This document shows, in pieces, positions 9,927 to 17,932 of a DNA stretch of 18,088 nt. Within the stretch, counting starts at the first letter, position 1, and each line of letters starts with the position of its first letter. Made by a program: the position numbers and the translations under genes. The notes beneath the pieces are model-generated. The model made no database searches. It saw nothing but the letters and a program-made list of their open reading frames with translations, and was not told the origin of the DNA. The stretch is from Phoronis ovalis (Eukaryota > Phoronida > Phoronidae). The stretch is from assembly GCA_028565635.1 (NCBI GenBank), contig JAOXYB010018850.1:1-18088 (forward strand), in the 5' to 3' direction.

Positions 9927-11732
9927 GTAATTATGTTGTTAAGTCAGTATCAGGAGATCACTATCAGTATCATATTCTCAGTATCTGGTCCTGTCTAGGT
10001 TACTAGAAAAGGGATTATCATGCCAACCAGTACAGCCCCAGTACAACCTGCCCCTCATTGATTTCTTTTTAGTTGAGGCTTACTGTACACTTGTAACTTT
10101 GCATAAATGACCTAGCTATTATAATACATATATCTACAAAGCCCTGTGTCATATTTTAAAAATGTTGCTTTGTTGAAAAGTTACAAATGTTTGAAATTTG
10201 AGTGTCAGATCAAAATTGGCAAAATCATGAACTTTGATTTAGAAATTTTTTAAAACTTGGAAATGTTGTTTTGTAGGCCTATATAATTAATATACCGCAG
10301 TCAAATAATTTTTGCCAAGTGTCAGCTTTATAGATGCAAGTATTTTTGACCAAACATTTTTAGAAACTCAAATAAATTTGAAAAACAGATCACGAGAAAT
10401 ATTTTCAACCTGTTGCCTTTAGATTCATTAACATTAAAAAATAACCTTCTTGCAAAAATGGAAACTTTTACAAGTAATTAGTCTATCTCTTCAGTTTGAT
10501 TATGAAAATTAATAAAAAAAGTTATAGCCAATTAAAAAGCCAGTGTCAGAGTCCTTTTTAAAGAGCTTCTGTATAAATTATTCAGTTATTTTGTTTAGAA
10601 TCTATTGTGTAATTGTATACAGCTAGACTATAATGCATTACGGGTACTTCATAGGGAGATGGTTCGAGCACAAAATGCTCAACTTGTCTTAATGTGGCAT
10701 TTTTGTATTCTTTTACGAGCTTGCTATTATATATTAGATCTGTTCATATATTTTTTTCATTTTTGTTCTAATTTAGAGCAGGCATGTCATTTCACTAAAA
10801 ACATTTTTAATGATAACACTGTGTTTAGACATCATCTGAATATTTTATGAGTTTTAAGATGAAAAAAATAAATATTAGCACAAAAATACTGTAAGTTTTT
10901 TTACATAGTCTAAGCTGTGCGTATCCTAAAATTAATCCTAATTACCGAATTTTTAAATTAATAGTAAACATAAAATATGACTTAATGTGTTATTCTACTT
11001 TTTTCACTATAATGTAATTTGTAGTACAGTTATACATTCAATCTCTTTGAATCACCCATATTTAGCCTGAATTATTATAGGTTTTGTGAGTTATATGGGA
11101 GACATGTAACAGTATTATATATATTTTTTTTGTTTGCATGTAGACGAATATCACTGGCATGAAAGCTGTCTTAGCCTTCAGGCCTTAATCATTCAGATTT
11201 GTTCCTTGAATGAATAAGTCAATTTGTCAATGCATCAAACAGAATTAATTGCACATATATTTACGGAATTGGTTGAATAATCTCATTTCCAATAAATCAC
11301 GGTACAGCAATTTACAAACAGGTAGCTGTGGACAGCTAGATAAAGTTTAAAATTATTTTTAAAAAGTATCTCACATTGATTCACTTCACTGCATTTGTAT
11401 AATATTATGCTTAAAGTTATAAATTTAGTCTAAATATAAATTATATTACTCTAGATAGATTTCGTACTTCTTTCTGATCAAATCTTTCTGAATTAAGGTA
11501 GTGTGATTTTGATAAGACTCAATTAAAGTCATTTCTCAGAGCAAGATTTAGTTTTAAACAGTAAATAATTTTCATTTAGTCAGTATTTGCCTGCATCTAG
11601 AGGATTACAAATGAACATACTTTGTCTTCTGATTATTATAATTATGTACTTGATTGTTTATTAATTAATGATAATGCTTGTATTTCTTGAACAATTCCTT
11701 ACAATATTGTCATGTACCTTTTATGCTTTCAG
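9927..11732 (+). other. Intron 2 (phase 0), inside the F5/8C domain
   Basis: Spans 1806 bp from donor GTAATT to acceptor TATGCTTTCAG. It divides the domain between WIQ and MDNGQ, in the middle of the conserved W-x-Q-V-D-L-G strand. The content is AT-rich with homopolymer runs. Open frames such as 10605-10850 lack recognisable features, and I see no other element in it. Confidence 0.85.
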
Positions 11733-12024
11733 ATGGATAATGGCCAAGAACTTATTATATCAGGCTGTGCAATTCGTGGTAGGAATGTTGGTCCTGTTAT
11801 CCACACAACAGTTGCTCAGTGGGTGACACAATTTAGCCTTAATTACAGTAGTGATGGATTACAGTGGACAACATATAACAACAGCGAAATATTCAGCGGA
11901 AATACTGATCGTGATACAATAGTGTATTACAACCTCACTCAATTTACGGCTCGATATGTACGTCTTTTGCCTGTCACCTGGCACTCTCATATTTCATTGA
12001 GATGGGAATTATATGCTAATGCTT
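11733..12024 (+). CDS. Exon: C-terminal part of F5/8-type C (discoidin) domain
   Basis: Second half of the discoidin domain, 292 nt. The acceptor is TTATGCTTTCAG (ending 11732) and the donor is T|GTAAGC (12025). It enters in phase 0 and leaves in phase 1. It begins MDNGQELIISGCAIRGR, equivalent to the usual VDLG...V.G.A.QGR. It continues with WVTQFSLNYSSDGLQW (the W/V-T-F-x-L-x-Y-S-x-DG-x-x-W core) and FSGNTD, then ARYVRLLPVTWH and SLRWELYANA. The terminal cysteine codon is split: T at 12024 plus GT at 12529. The two halves together give a 154-codon domain, the normal size. The usual Asp-Leu-Gly of the first strand is replaced by Asp-Asn-Gly, and there is an additional cysteine in SGCAIRG. 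Possible N-glycan sites are NYS, NNS and NLT. Confidence 0.95.
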
Positions 12025-12528
12025 GTAAGCTTACGTTTATTAATTTTTTCTAATTTAACCTAACCTGTAATATAAAACATACTAGTCTCGTAAAATAACA
12101 TTGTTCTGGAACTTACAATGCCTCAAGTTTAACTTTTGTCTAAAATATAGATGCACTTAATATTTTATCTTTAAAATTTGTACTAGATAAATAACGTGTT
12201 TAACACTGTGTCTACCCAGACCTACTCAAAATATTGTCACTTATTTGGTTTTGGTCGAAATAAGATATTTAATAAATTATATTTTACAAATTTACGATTT
12301 CTGATTAAATCGTTATAATCGAATACTTTTATAATACAAAAAATTAAGCAGGATGTGTTTAGGAAGTGGTATATAAGTGGTGTGCGACATTTAAAACAAA
12401 GTCTGCCAGGAAGGGATAAGGTCTAGTTTTAGCATGACATTATATTTACAAATTTTAATAACTAAATTAAATTGTGAATTTATGCTGTTTAAACATTTAA
12501 TCAAGTCATGTGATTGCAATCTGAACAG
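12025..12528 (+). other. Intron 3 (phase 1)
   Basis: This 504-bp intron runs from donor GTAAGC to acceptor GCAATCTGAACAG. It splits the last cysteine codon of the F5/8C domain. A second AG at 12533-12534 would skip six bases and is also phase 1. Using the first AG (12527-12528) restores Cys-Pro before VDGAWS and is preferred. No other feature was seen. Confidence 0.85.
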
Positions 12529-12708
12529 GTCCAGTGGATGGTGCATGGTCTGCCTGGTCAAACTGGGAGTCCTGCAGTGCTGGGTGTGGAGGTGGAACTA
12601 AGACCCGATCTCGAACTTGTACTAACCCCTCACCTATGCTTAATGGTACAGATTGTGCTGGTAATGCAACTGAGGAAATGAGTTGCAACTTGAGAACATG
12701 TGGATTAG
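12529..12708 (+). CDS. Exon: thrombospondin type 1 repeat B
   Basis: Sixty-codon TSP1 repeat, phase 1 at both ends. It reads PVDGAWSAWSNW, then CSAGCGGGTKTRSRTC, TDCAG and SCNLRTCGL. All six cysteines, three ladder tryptophans (two WxxW C-mannosylation sites) and the T-R-S-R strand are present. Unlike repeats A and C, the O-fucosylation position (S or T before the second cysteine) is glycine: CSAGC. The acceptor at 12528 is good. The donor at 12709 (GTTTGT) is weak but is the only one that keeps phase 1 into the WSC exon (G + AT gives Asp). Reading through the donor gives GLCNMQ and a stop at 12726, so intron retention would end the protein here. Sequons are NGT and NAT. Confidence 0.93.
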
Positions 12709-13150
12709 GTTTGTGTAATATGCAGTAATTACTGAAGACATTGTGAACACTTAATTTTTTTTTTTAAAGTTTGGTTCCCTTTTGATACAAATGTTGTATG
12801 AACATTCATTCTAAATCAATCTGCTATAACTGAAGTCTAATAAATGATAAATTTTGTTCATGAGTTATATGAGAGGAAAAAAACAGGGATGTTGGCATAA
12901 AATAACATATTCTGCCACTAGATGATATTTGCTTTACTGAAAAAGAGACTTAACAGAAAAAGTCTAAATTATGATGACATTGAAAGCTATCTGCTTGAAA
13001 GGAAGCTGGTAATTGGGCTTTATTGCTATAACAATATGAACTAATACACAGCAACATGTTATTCATAAAGGAGATCATGATGCAAGCAAAATAGTACTCA
13101 TTTAGTTTCAATTGGTAATAAGGAGGTAATCCTTGGATTTCATATTTTAG
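12709..13150 (+). other. Intron 4 (phase 1)
   Basis: This 442-bp intron runs from the non-canonical-looking donor GTTTGT to acceptor TTCATATTTTAG. It includes a run of T at 12756-12766. The minus-strand open frame 12950-13384 that overlaps this intron and the next exon is a shadow of the WSC coding sequence. No other feature was seen. Confidence 0.8.
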
Positions 13151-13426
13151 ATTTACCTGCCTGTTACATAGACACTGGTTCACGTGATCTTCAACATATG
13201 GCTTTAAGTGGCTCCAGTGTGATGACACGTGCCAAATGTCGACACATGTGTGTGGATGCAGGATATTTGTTTGCTGGAACTCAGGATGGAAACCAGTGTT
13301 TCTGTGGCAACTCGTATGGATTGTACGGCAACACAAGTGACGCTGATTGTAGTACGGCATGTACTGGTGATGGTGCTTCAACATGTGGTGCAGGATTTAG
13401 AAATTGGATTATGCATGCATCTATCA
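13151..13426 (+). CDS. Exon: WSC domain
   Basis: Complete WSC domain in one 92-codon exon, phase 1 at both ends. The acceptor is CATATTTTAG (ending 13150) and the donor is A|GTAAGT (13427), a full consensus. It reads LPACYIDTGSRDL, then MTRAKCRHMC, AGYLFAGTQDGNQCFCG, NSYGLYG, DCSTACTGDG and STCGAG. Eight cysteines in the WSC order (C, CxxxC, CxC, CxxxC, C) are present, with the Y.FAG.Q.G.QC.CG core. WSC domains are putative carbohydrate-binding modules, known from yeast cell-wall stress sensors and from animal polycystin-1 and Kremen-type proteins. The ATG at 13198 is inside the domain and is not a start. The tail is GFRNWIMHASI where many relatives end in a shorter R-x-S-V-Y strand. NTS is a potential N-glycan site. 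Confidence 0.95.
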
Positions 13427-14256
13427 GTAAGTTTTACAATATGTTGAAATATCATTTATAATTTATAATTAAGGTATTATCAGGATCTTGACATTTCCTA
13501 AGGTTCTCTGTGTCAGCCTTTTAGTCAGTATATAAGTCCTAATAAAAGCAAAATAGTTCCATGTGCATTACATAATATTGCAAAACTTATTTTTAAAACG
13601 CAGCTGATATTGAACAGTAATTAATGCACATGACCAGGGATCTCTTAGTATACATGTATGTAACTGCAGATGAGAATATGCTGCTGGCTTGGGGTACCTT
13701 TTCTGAGGAATTTTGGTATATTTTGAGGAACCTAGCTTTTATCCCTCTGTGGTGTATTTTAGGAATCATTTTTGAGGCCTGGTGATAAAAAAATTCCTTA
13801 ACTTTGGAAAGGTATATTTTGGGTCTACTTTTCACAGAAAATATTGTACTATATCTCACAGTATTTTGAATATTAAAAAACATTGAAATTTCGGGGTATC
13901 TTTTGGGGTCCCGGAATTTCTACATTTTTGGTATTCAAAATTTTACCATCAGCAACACATCTCCACCCCAAAATATAACCAAGGAACCTTACTCAGGCAC
14001 ACAATCACAGTTCATGTAGTACATGTAGTTTGGAATGTAATCATGGTTATTATTAGATAGTTTGATAACATATATGATATATGCATCGGCTTCCCATTTT
14101 AATAGCATTAAAAATTTTCTCCACCTTGATATGTGGTGATATTTCAAGAAAATGTCCAGTTTTCTGAAGCAAATCAACTTATTGTGAATCAGACAAAATA
14201 TCAGCACCTATAAATAATAAAACTGATTCTCATACATTTTGATCACCATATTTCAG
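13427..14256 (+). other. Intron 5 (phase 1)
   Basis: This 830-bp intron runs from donor GTAAGT to acceptor CACCATATTTCAG. The stretch 13680-13980 is unusually rich in GGGGTA/TTTTGGGG and CCCCAAAA phrases (GGGGTATCTTTTGGGGTCCCGG at 13893). It may be a fragment of an unrecognised interspersed repeat. The minus open frame across it (13593-13883) has no recognisable content. Confidence 0.8.
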
Positions 14257-14430
14257 TTAATGGTGGTTGGTCCGAATGGGGCAATTGGTCTTCATGTGGA
14301 GTTACTTGTGGAGGAGCAACAATTCAACGTAATCGAACATGTGATAATCCTGAGCCAGATTATTCCCGAGGTCAGAACTGCTCTGGTAGCTTTTCAGAAA
14401 TTGAAAATTGTAACACAAACCCTTGTCCTG
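14257..14430 (+). CDS. Exon: thrombospondin type 1 repeat C
   Basis: Fifty-eight-codon TSP1 repeat, phase 1 at both ends. The acceptor is CCATATTTCAG (ending 14256) and the donor is G|GTAAGA (14431). The joined codon is A + TT, Ile. It reads NGGWSEWGNWSSCGVTCGGATIQRNRTC, then QNCSG and ENCNTNPCP, with six cysteines and three ladder tryptophans. The O-fucose acceptor threonine is present (CGVTC), but the glycine that normally ends the CxxS/TCxxG consensus is alanine. NWS, NRT and NCS are sequons. The intact phase 1 donor shows that the gene continues beyond the window or in an exon I could not recognise. A longer open frame over the same bases (14239-14553) is a different reading frame with no domain content. 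Confidence 0.94.
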
Positions 14431-15595
14431 GTAAGAGTCTTAACAATTATAAATAAGAGTGCCTCTTTCGGTTATATCTATTTAGTACATGTGCTGATAT
14501 TAATTAGTACTTTCTTCAGGTTTTTTACTTCTGTTTTATATAGTGTATCCTGACTGAAAATTATAGTTAAACAAATTTGGAGCATAGATATAGTATCAAA
14601 TGCTCCCTTTCTGAAATCTTGATTGCAACATGATAATGTTTTGAGATACCCACTATATGAGTTTAAAACTTTATATAATAACTAAATAAGGAAAGACCTC
14701 AAAAGCTGGCAAACCGATCATAGATGAACAGTGTTTGTTTGGTGGGTGGGTGGTTCATCAAGCCTCCTCACATGTAGATGTCAGTAAAAGTCGCAAAATT
14801 ATCTGAAAAAGTGCTAACAAAATTTGGAACCTTGAGAAATATATCAAGTATGATTTCTGAATTGCTCCAATGCTCTTCTGCTTGATGACACCAGGTTAAT
14901 ATCCGGTTTACCTGCGAGACCTCGCAGGAGAAAATGGAATCGAAATTACAACATTTTTATACATTTTACATTATTGCCGTAAATAAGTCTGATTCAAAAA
15001 TATCCCAGCAGTTGCAGTTGACTTTGTTCGGAACAGCAGCACCAGGATAAAAGCACTACAAAAAGCCTGCAAATAACAACAAACATTTCATGAACAGCTT
15101 TGCTGAGGAAAATTCCTCTCTGAAGTTGCAGGTATGATGATGTCGATCAAAAATTTTCTGTTTTTAATAGACAGATTTGGTCGAGAGTTTGTATATATGC
15201 AGACAACATATATCATCTGCTCGTCACTGTTGTGATGCTGATGTTTTTAAGCTAGGATATATAAAACTCTAAGAGTTTTATATATCCTAGTTTTTATATA
15301 GCAACTGTGCTGCTCTAACAGATAAAACTTTCATTTCATGTTTATTTCACTATCACTGACTTTCTTGCAATGCAGGGTATAAAGAATTCGTACGTTTGGC
15401 CAAGGAACATGATTTTAGAAGCTAGGAAAAGGTTTTTGTTATATGAAATCAATATTTTTGTATTAAACTTTTAGAAAAAAAGGTTTTTAAGAAAGAAATG
15501 GAAATGTAAAGCATATTTTTCTTTTCTGTAGGCACTTTGATATATAGTAAAATACTACACACTACTAATTAATTATATGCTGTTCAGCCAGGAAG
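14431..15595. other. Downstream intron DNA, no live exon seen
   Basis: Starts with the donor of the last readable exon. It holds a small perfect inverted repeat (CCTGCGAG at 14911-14918 and CTCGCAGG at 14921-14928) and the 39-bp palindrome at 15252-15290. The phrase ending TTGCAG|GTATGA at 15132 looks like an exon end, but no domain or conserved sequence was recognised before it. No continuation of the TSP1/WSC series was found here. Confidence 0.6.
15252..15290. repeat. 39-bp near-perfect palindrome
   Basis: The 19-nt arms (15252-15270, CTAGGATATATAAAACTCT, and 15272-15290) are exact reverse complements separated by a single A. Such a tight perfect palindrome would extrude as a cruciform or fold as a hairpin in RNA. 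It lies about 310 bp left of the transposon at 15596 and is not part of its terminal repeats. It may be the joint of a larger, otherwise eroded inverted element, but I could not extend the pairing outward (G15251 against T15291 fails). Confidence 0.95.
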
Positions 15596-16316
15596 TATTA
15601 CAGTAGGTTTCCGAGTTATGCTCTCCCGTATATACAAAATACTGGTTTGTGATGCAGTAAAATGACGTCAGAAATATCTGTTGTGACGGAACATTGAGGA
15701 GGGAAATGGGGGTAGTGACCGCAGCTCGATCAAAGGAAATATAATTTTCTTTTCATGAATCACAAGTACTACTAGTACTGCAACTGCGGATCATGACAAT
15801 TCAATGACCCTTCCTACCTGGACAATAATAACTATTCATAAATATGTTGTACACAACCTGTCACAGTTGACACTCATAAGAAGATAATTATATTGGAAGG
15901 TCATCAGAATGGTTACAGCATACTCCAGGAATCTGCGATGGAGTGTTATTTATCATGCTTTCATTCTGCAAATACTGTATCTGAGTCGGAAATGGAGGAG
16001 GTAGTGGAAGTATTCAGTCTCATTGCACAGAAGTCAAAAATGATAATCTGATTGCATAAACAAAATTATTTCAACCGTAAAACACGGAAATAAAACATAA
16101 GGTTTATCACATTTCACGGACTGAAATAAGACCAATTACATGAATTCCAGGAAAATAAAATAGGACCCTTTCGCACCAGTCCTGTAGGAAAATAAGTTTG
16201 CCTCTTTTCCTCTAAATACATGCAAGTACCTGAGTAGGCTGAATGGTCACTAAATGTGAAATTGTGTATTTAGTACTGTATCGGGAGAGAGCATAACTCG
16301 GAAACCTACTGTAATA
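15596..16316. mobile_element. Non-autonomous DNA transposon (MITE) with 30-bp perfect TIRs
   Basis: The left end 15596-15625 and right end 16287-16316 are perfect 30-bp inverted repeats. Reading inward from CAGTAGG they run CAGTAGGTTTCCGAGTTATG, then CTCTC. A further CCCG matches beyond them after a 2-nt offset. The core CAGTAGG ends are each flanked by TA (15599-15600 and 16312-16313), consistent with TA target-site duplication and CAGT-type ends of the Tc1/mariner superfamily. A second TA pair (15596-15597, 16315-16316) makes the exact border ambiguous. The roughly 711-bp interior has no open frame worth calling, so the element would depend on a transposase supplied elsewhere. It contains a perfect CRE-like TGACGTCA at 15663-15670. 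Perfect TIRs suggest a fairly young insertion. Confidence 0.8.
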
Positions 16317-16368
16317 AGAAGAAATAAAAGTACATGTATATAGAATATTTAATAGTACATTTGTTTGT

Positions 16369-16504
16369 TTTTGTATGAAAAATCACATATCAACATCCAT
16401 ACATTTAAGGGTGGGGGTGGGTGGTAACTAAACATGTGTAATTTTGTACCAGAAAATCACAAACCAACACCCTTATGTTTAGAGGGTGTTGGTGGTTAAC
16501 ATGT
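16369..16504 (+). repeat. Diverged tandem duplication (~65-70 bp unit)
   Basis: Copy 1 (about 16369-16437) and copy 2 (about 16441-16504) share TTTTGTA, AAAATCACA, CCAACA/TCAACA, a TATGTTTA/TACATTTA segment, AGGGTG, GGTGG and AACATGT in order. Each unit has a CAACAC/AACATCC part and a GGGTG-rich part that could pair to form a hairpin. A minus-strand open frame across it has no recognisable content. Confidence 0.7.
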
Positions 16505-16987
16505 TGAGAACTGTTAACATACTGTAAGTTGCAAAAAATATTGATATTTTCTTTTTTTGTGAATTCTGCTTGGCCATATTTTTTGGAATAAATTTGCAAA
16601 ATAAAACCTCACTTTTCTCGTCGATTTTTAATGAAAAAACAGCTTTTTGTGAAGACCGGTGAAAAATCCGACTTTTCTAGAAATCACGTGACATATACGC
16701 CCCTCCTACCATATATGTCATTTGACCTAGATCAACATCACAGCTCCTAGGAAAATGGCTACTTGAAAGAAGTATGGTGTAAAGCCAAGTGGAAAGTCGC
16801 CAAAAGTTCCCTGTCCGTGACTTCTAAAGCATTTTTAAAGCTCTCGGACAAAGGTTCCTTTTACAATAAACCAGAGAGTTGGGTGAGAAACAAGGGTGAG
16901 AATACCGGGATGCTCCAGTCCTGGGTCAGTGTGATCCCGAGTATGATTAGCATTGTTAAGTTTCATTAAGTTATTATGCTTCACTCA
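16505..16987. other. Unassigned stretch with one uninterpreted plus-strand open frame
   Basis: Base composition changes here toward more balanced GC. It includes TCACGTGA (16684-16691, an E-box palindrome) and a 9-bp inverted repeat TGACATATA (16689-16697) with TATATGTCA (16712-16720). A plus-strand open frame follows from about 16751 to a TAA at 16967, containing KLSDKGSFYNKPESW. The minus strand of the same bases is also largely open, so strand and reality are undecided. No domain was recognised. It could be an eroded exon or part of a transposon together with the minus-strand remnant next to it. Confidence 0.35.
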
Positions 16988-17268
16988 TCCATATTCCCTG
17001 CATTCCTTCACCAGCTTCTCTGTTGCCTTTTTCAATGTTTCTTTTCTACTTATAGGCATCGTGTTCATCAAGTATTTTACGTAATAAGTTGCAACAAATA
17101 AATCTTCACTCGGAAGCATATTATAAGCATATCCATAACATGAAAAGCCCTGTCCACATAATGAATAATCCAGGTCACTTGTTTAAAGTTTTCATGCAAA
17201 TTGGCTACCCATTCGATTATTAGGCTGAAATTTTGTAGGCACGTGTCGAAACATATTTTATATGCTAT
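16988..17268 (-). pseudogene. Frameshifted minus-strand coding remnant, weakly cyclin-box-like
   Basis: Two minus-strand frames together look protein-like. One frame (17268 down to 17080) contains IIEWVANLHENFKQVTWII (17220-17164), followed by HYVDRAFHVMDML. The other frame (17119 down to 16988, ending in TGA at 16985-16987) contains MLPSEDLFVATYYVKYL, then ISRKETLKKATEKLVKEC. The switch occurs near 17115-17130, where ATGCTT is present twice 11 nt apart; an 11-bp duplication would explain the shift. The W...F...T...Y-x-DR spacing recalls the first helices of a cyclin box, but this is a weak resemblance without a search. It may come from a retrocopy or a transposon cargo. It lies on the strand opposite to the TSP1 gene. 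Confidence 0.4.
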
Positions 17269-17757
17269 TCAGCTTCCAGACGAATGGTTTTCCGCTGTTT
17301 TGGAGTGAAAATTGCTCCACAAGGACTGTTTGAAGTTTATAGGATTGAATTCTTGATTTCTAGGTTTTGCATTTGTGATATCAGCTGTGATTTGAATTAA
17401 TTTAACTTATTATCCCAGTGTGTTATGAAAAGTTTTATTGGCTATATTGCAAGAAGACACATTGATCCTCAATATGTTGTCTTGGATTTTTGAAAGGGCG
17501 TCTAGTTTTATGTTCGGAATAAAATTGCTGACTCCAAAATTTATTTATCAAAATTTTGAGACACTTTTTGTGCTAGACATGTGGCATTTTCGGATGCAAT
17601 TTGAATTATGCGATTTCCTCAAAAGGTGTAAAAGTTAAATTCTTATAAAGTTAAAATTATAGTTTTTGCGGTAAATGGCAGAAATATTGTTACCATGGCA
17701 ACAAATTGGACCAAAATGTAGGGTGTCAAAAAAAAAAAATTTACTAAATTTTGAAGG
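17269..17757. other. Unassigned AT-rich stretch
   Basis: No coding content was recognised; the plus open frame 17438-17638 lacks features. A perfect RFX-type X-box sequence GTTACCATGGCAAC stands at 17689-17702, just upstream of dispersed repeat copy 2, and a 12-base A run follows at 17728-17739. Confidence 0.5.
17689..17702. promoter_or_regulatory. X-box (RFX site) match GTTACCATGGCAAC
   Basis: Fourteen bases match the RFX consensus GTNRCC-N(0-3)-RGYAAC with a 2-nt spacer, in the symmetrical form. RFX factors control ciliary genes in animals. No promoter or gene start is visible nearby and it abuts a dispersed repeat, so it is more likely carried by a repeat family than a working site. Confidence 0.35.
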
Positions 17758-17850
17758 GTCATAACTTTCACATGAACCAAAATGTAAAAAATCTGAGACA
17801 GGTTTTGGAAATCTTTATTTGAATGTACTTATAGCCATGTTTCAGCTTTA
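17758..17850 (+). repeat. Dispersed repeat, copy 2 (see 531-620)
   Basis: Same-orientation relative of 531-620, sharing ATAACTTT, CATGAA, GAGACAGGTTTTG, ATCTTTATTT and TACTT in order. It lies between the minus-strand remnant and the helicase fragment. Confidence 0.7.
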
Positions 17851-17932
17851 TCCAAATTGGTTGCCCTGATGACTCTACTATCATTTGACTTGTAGTATAT
17901 ATACTTTAGTTCAAATAATACTTGCTATTTGA

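Noticed and set aside
12950-13384. A 144-codon minus-strand open frame, the longest in the window
   Set aside because: It is antisense to the WSC exon and intron 4 and has no domain content; the plus frame explains the bases fully.
14239-14553. A 104-codon plus-strand open frame over TSP1 repeat C
   Set aside because: It is a different frame from the one carrying the TSP1 cysteines and tryptophans and runs through the splice donor at 14431; it is a shadow.
15060-15132. Segment ending TTGCAG|GTATGA that resembles an exon end
   Set aside because: The open stretch before it is only about 27 codons, without conserved features or a clear acceptor.
16763-16969. Plus-strand open frame of 68 codons considered as a first exon with an upstream E-box promoter
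   Set aside because: A stop precedes it in frame, the ATG at 16754 in another frame ends at once, and the opposite strand is equally open; it is kept only as an unassigned stretch.
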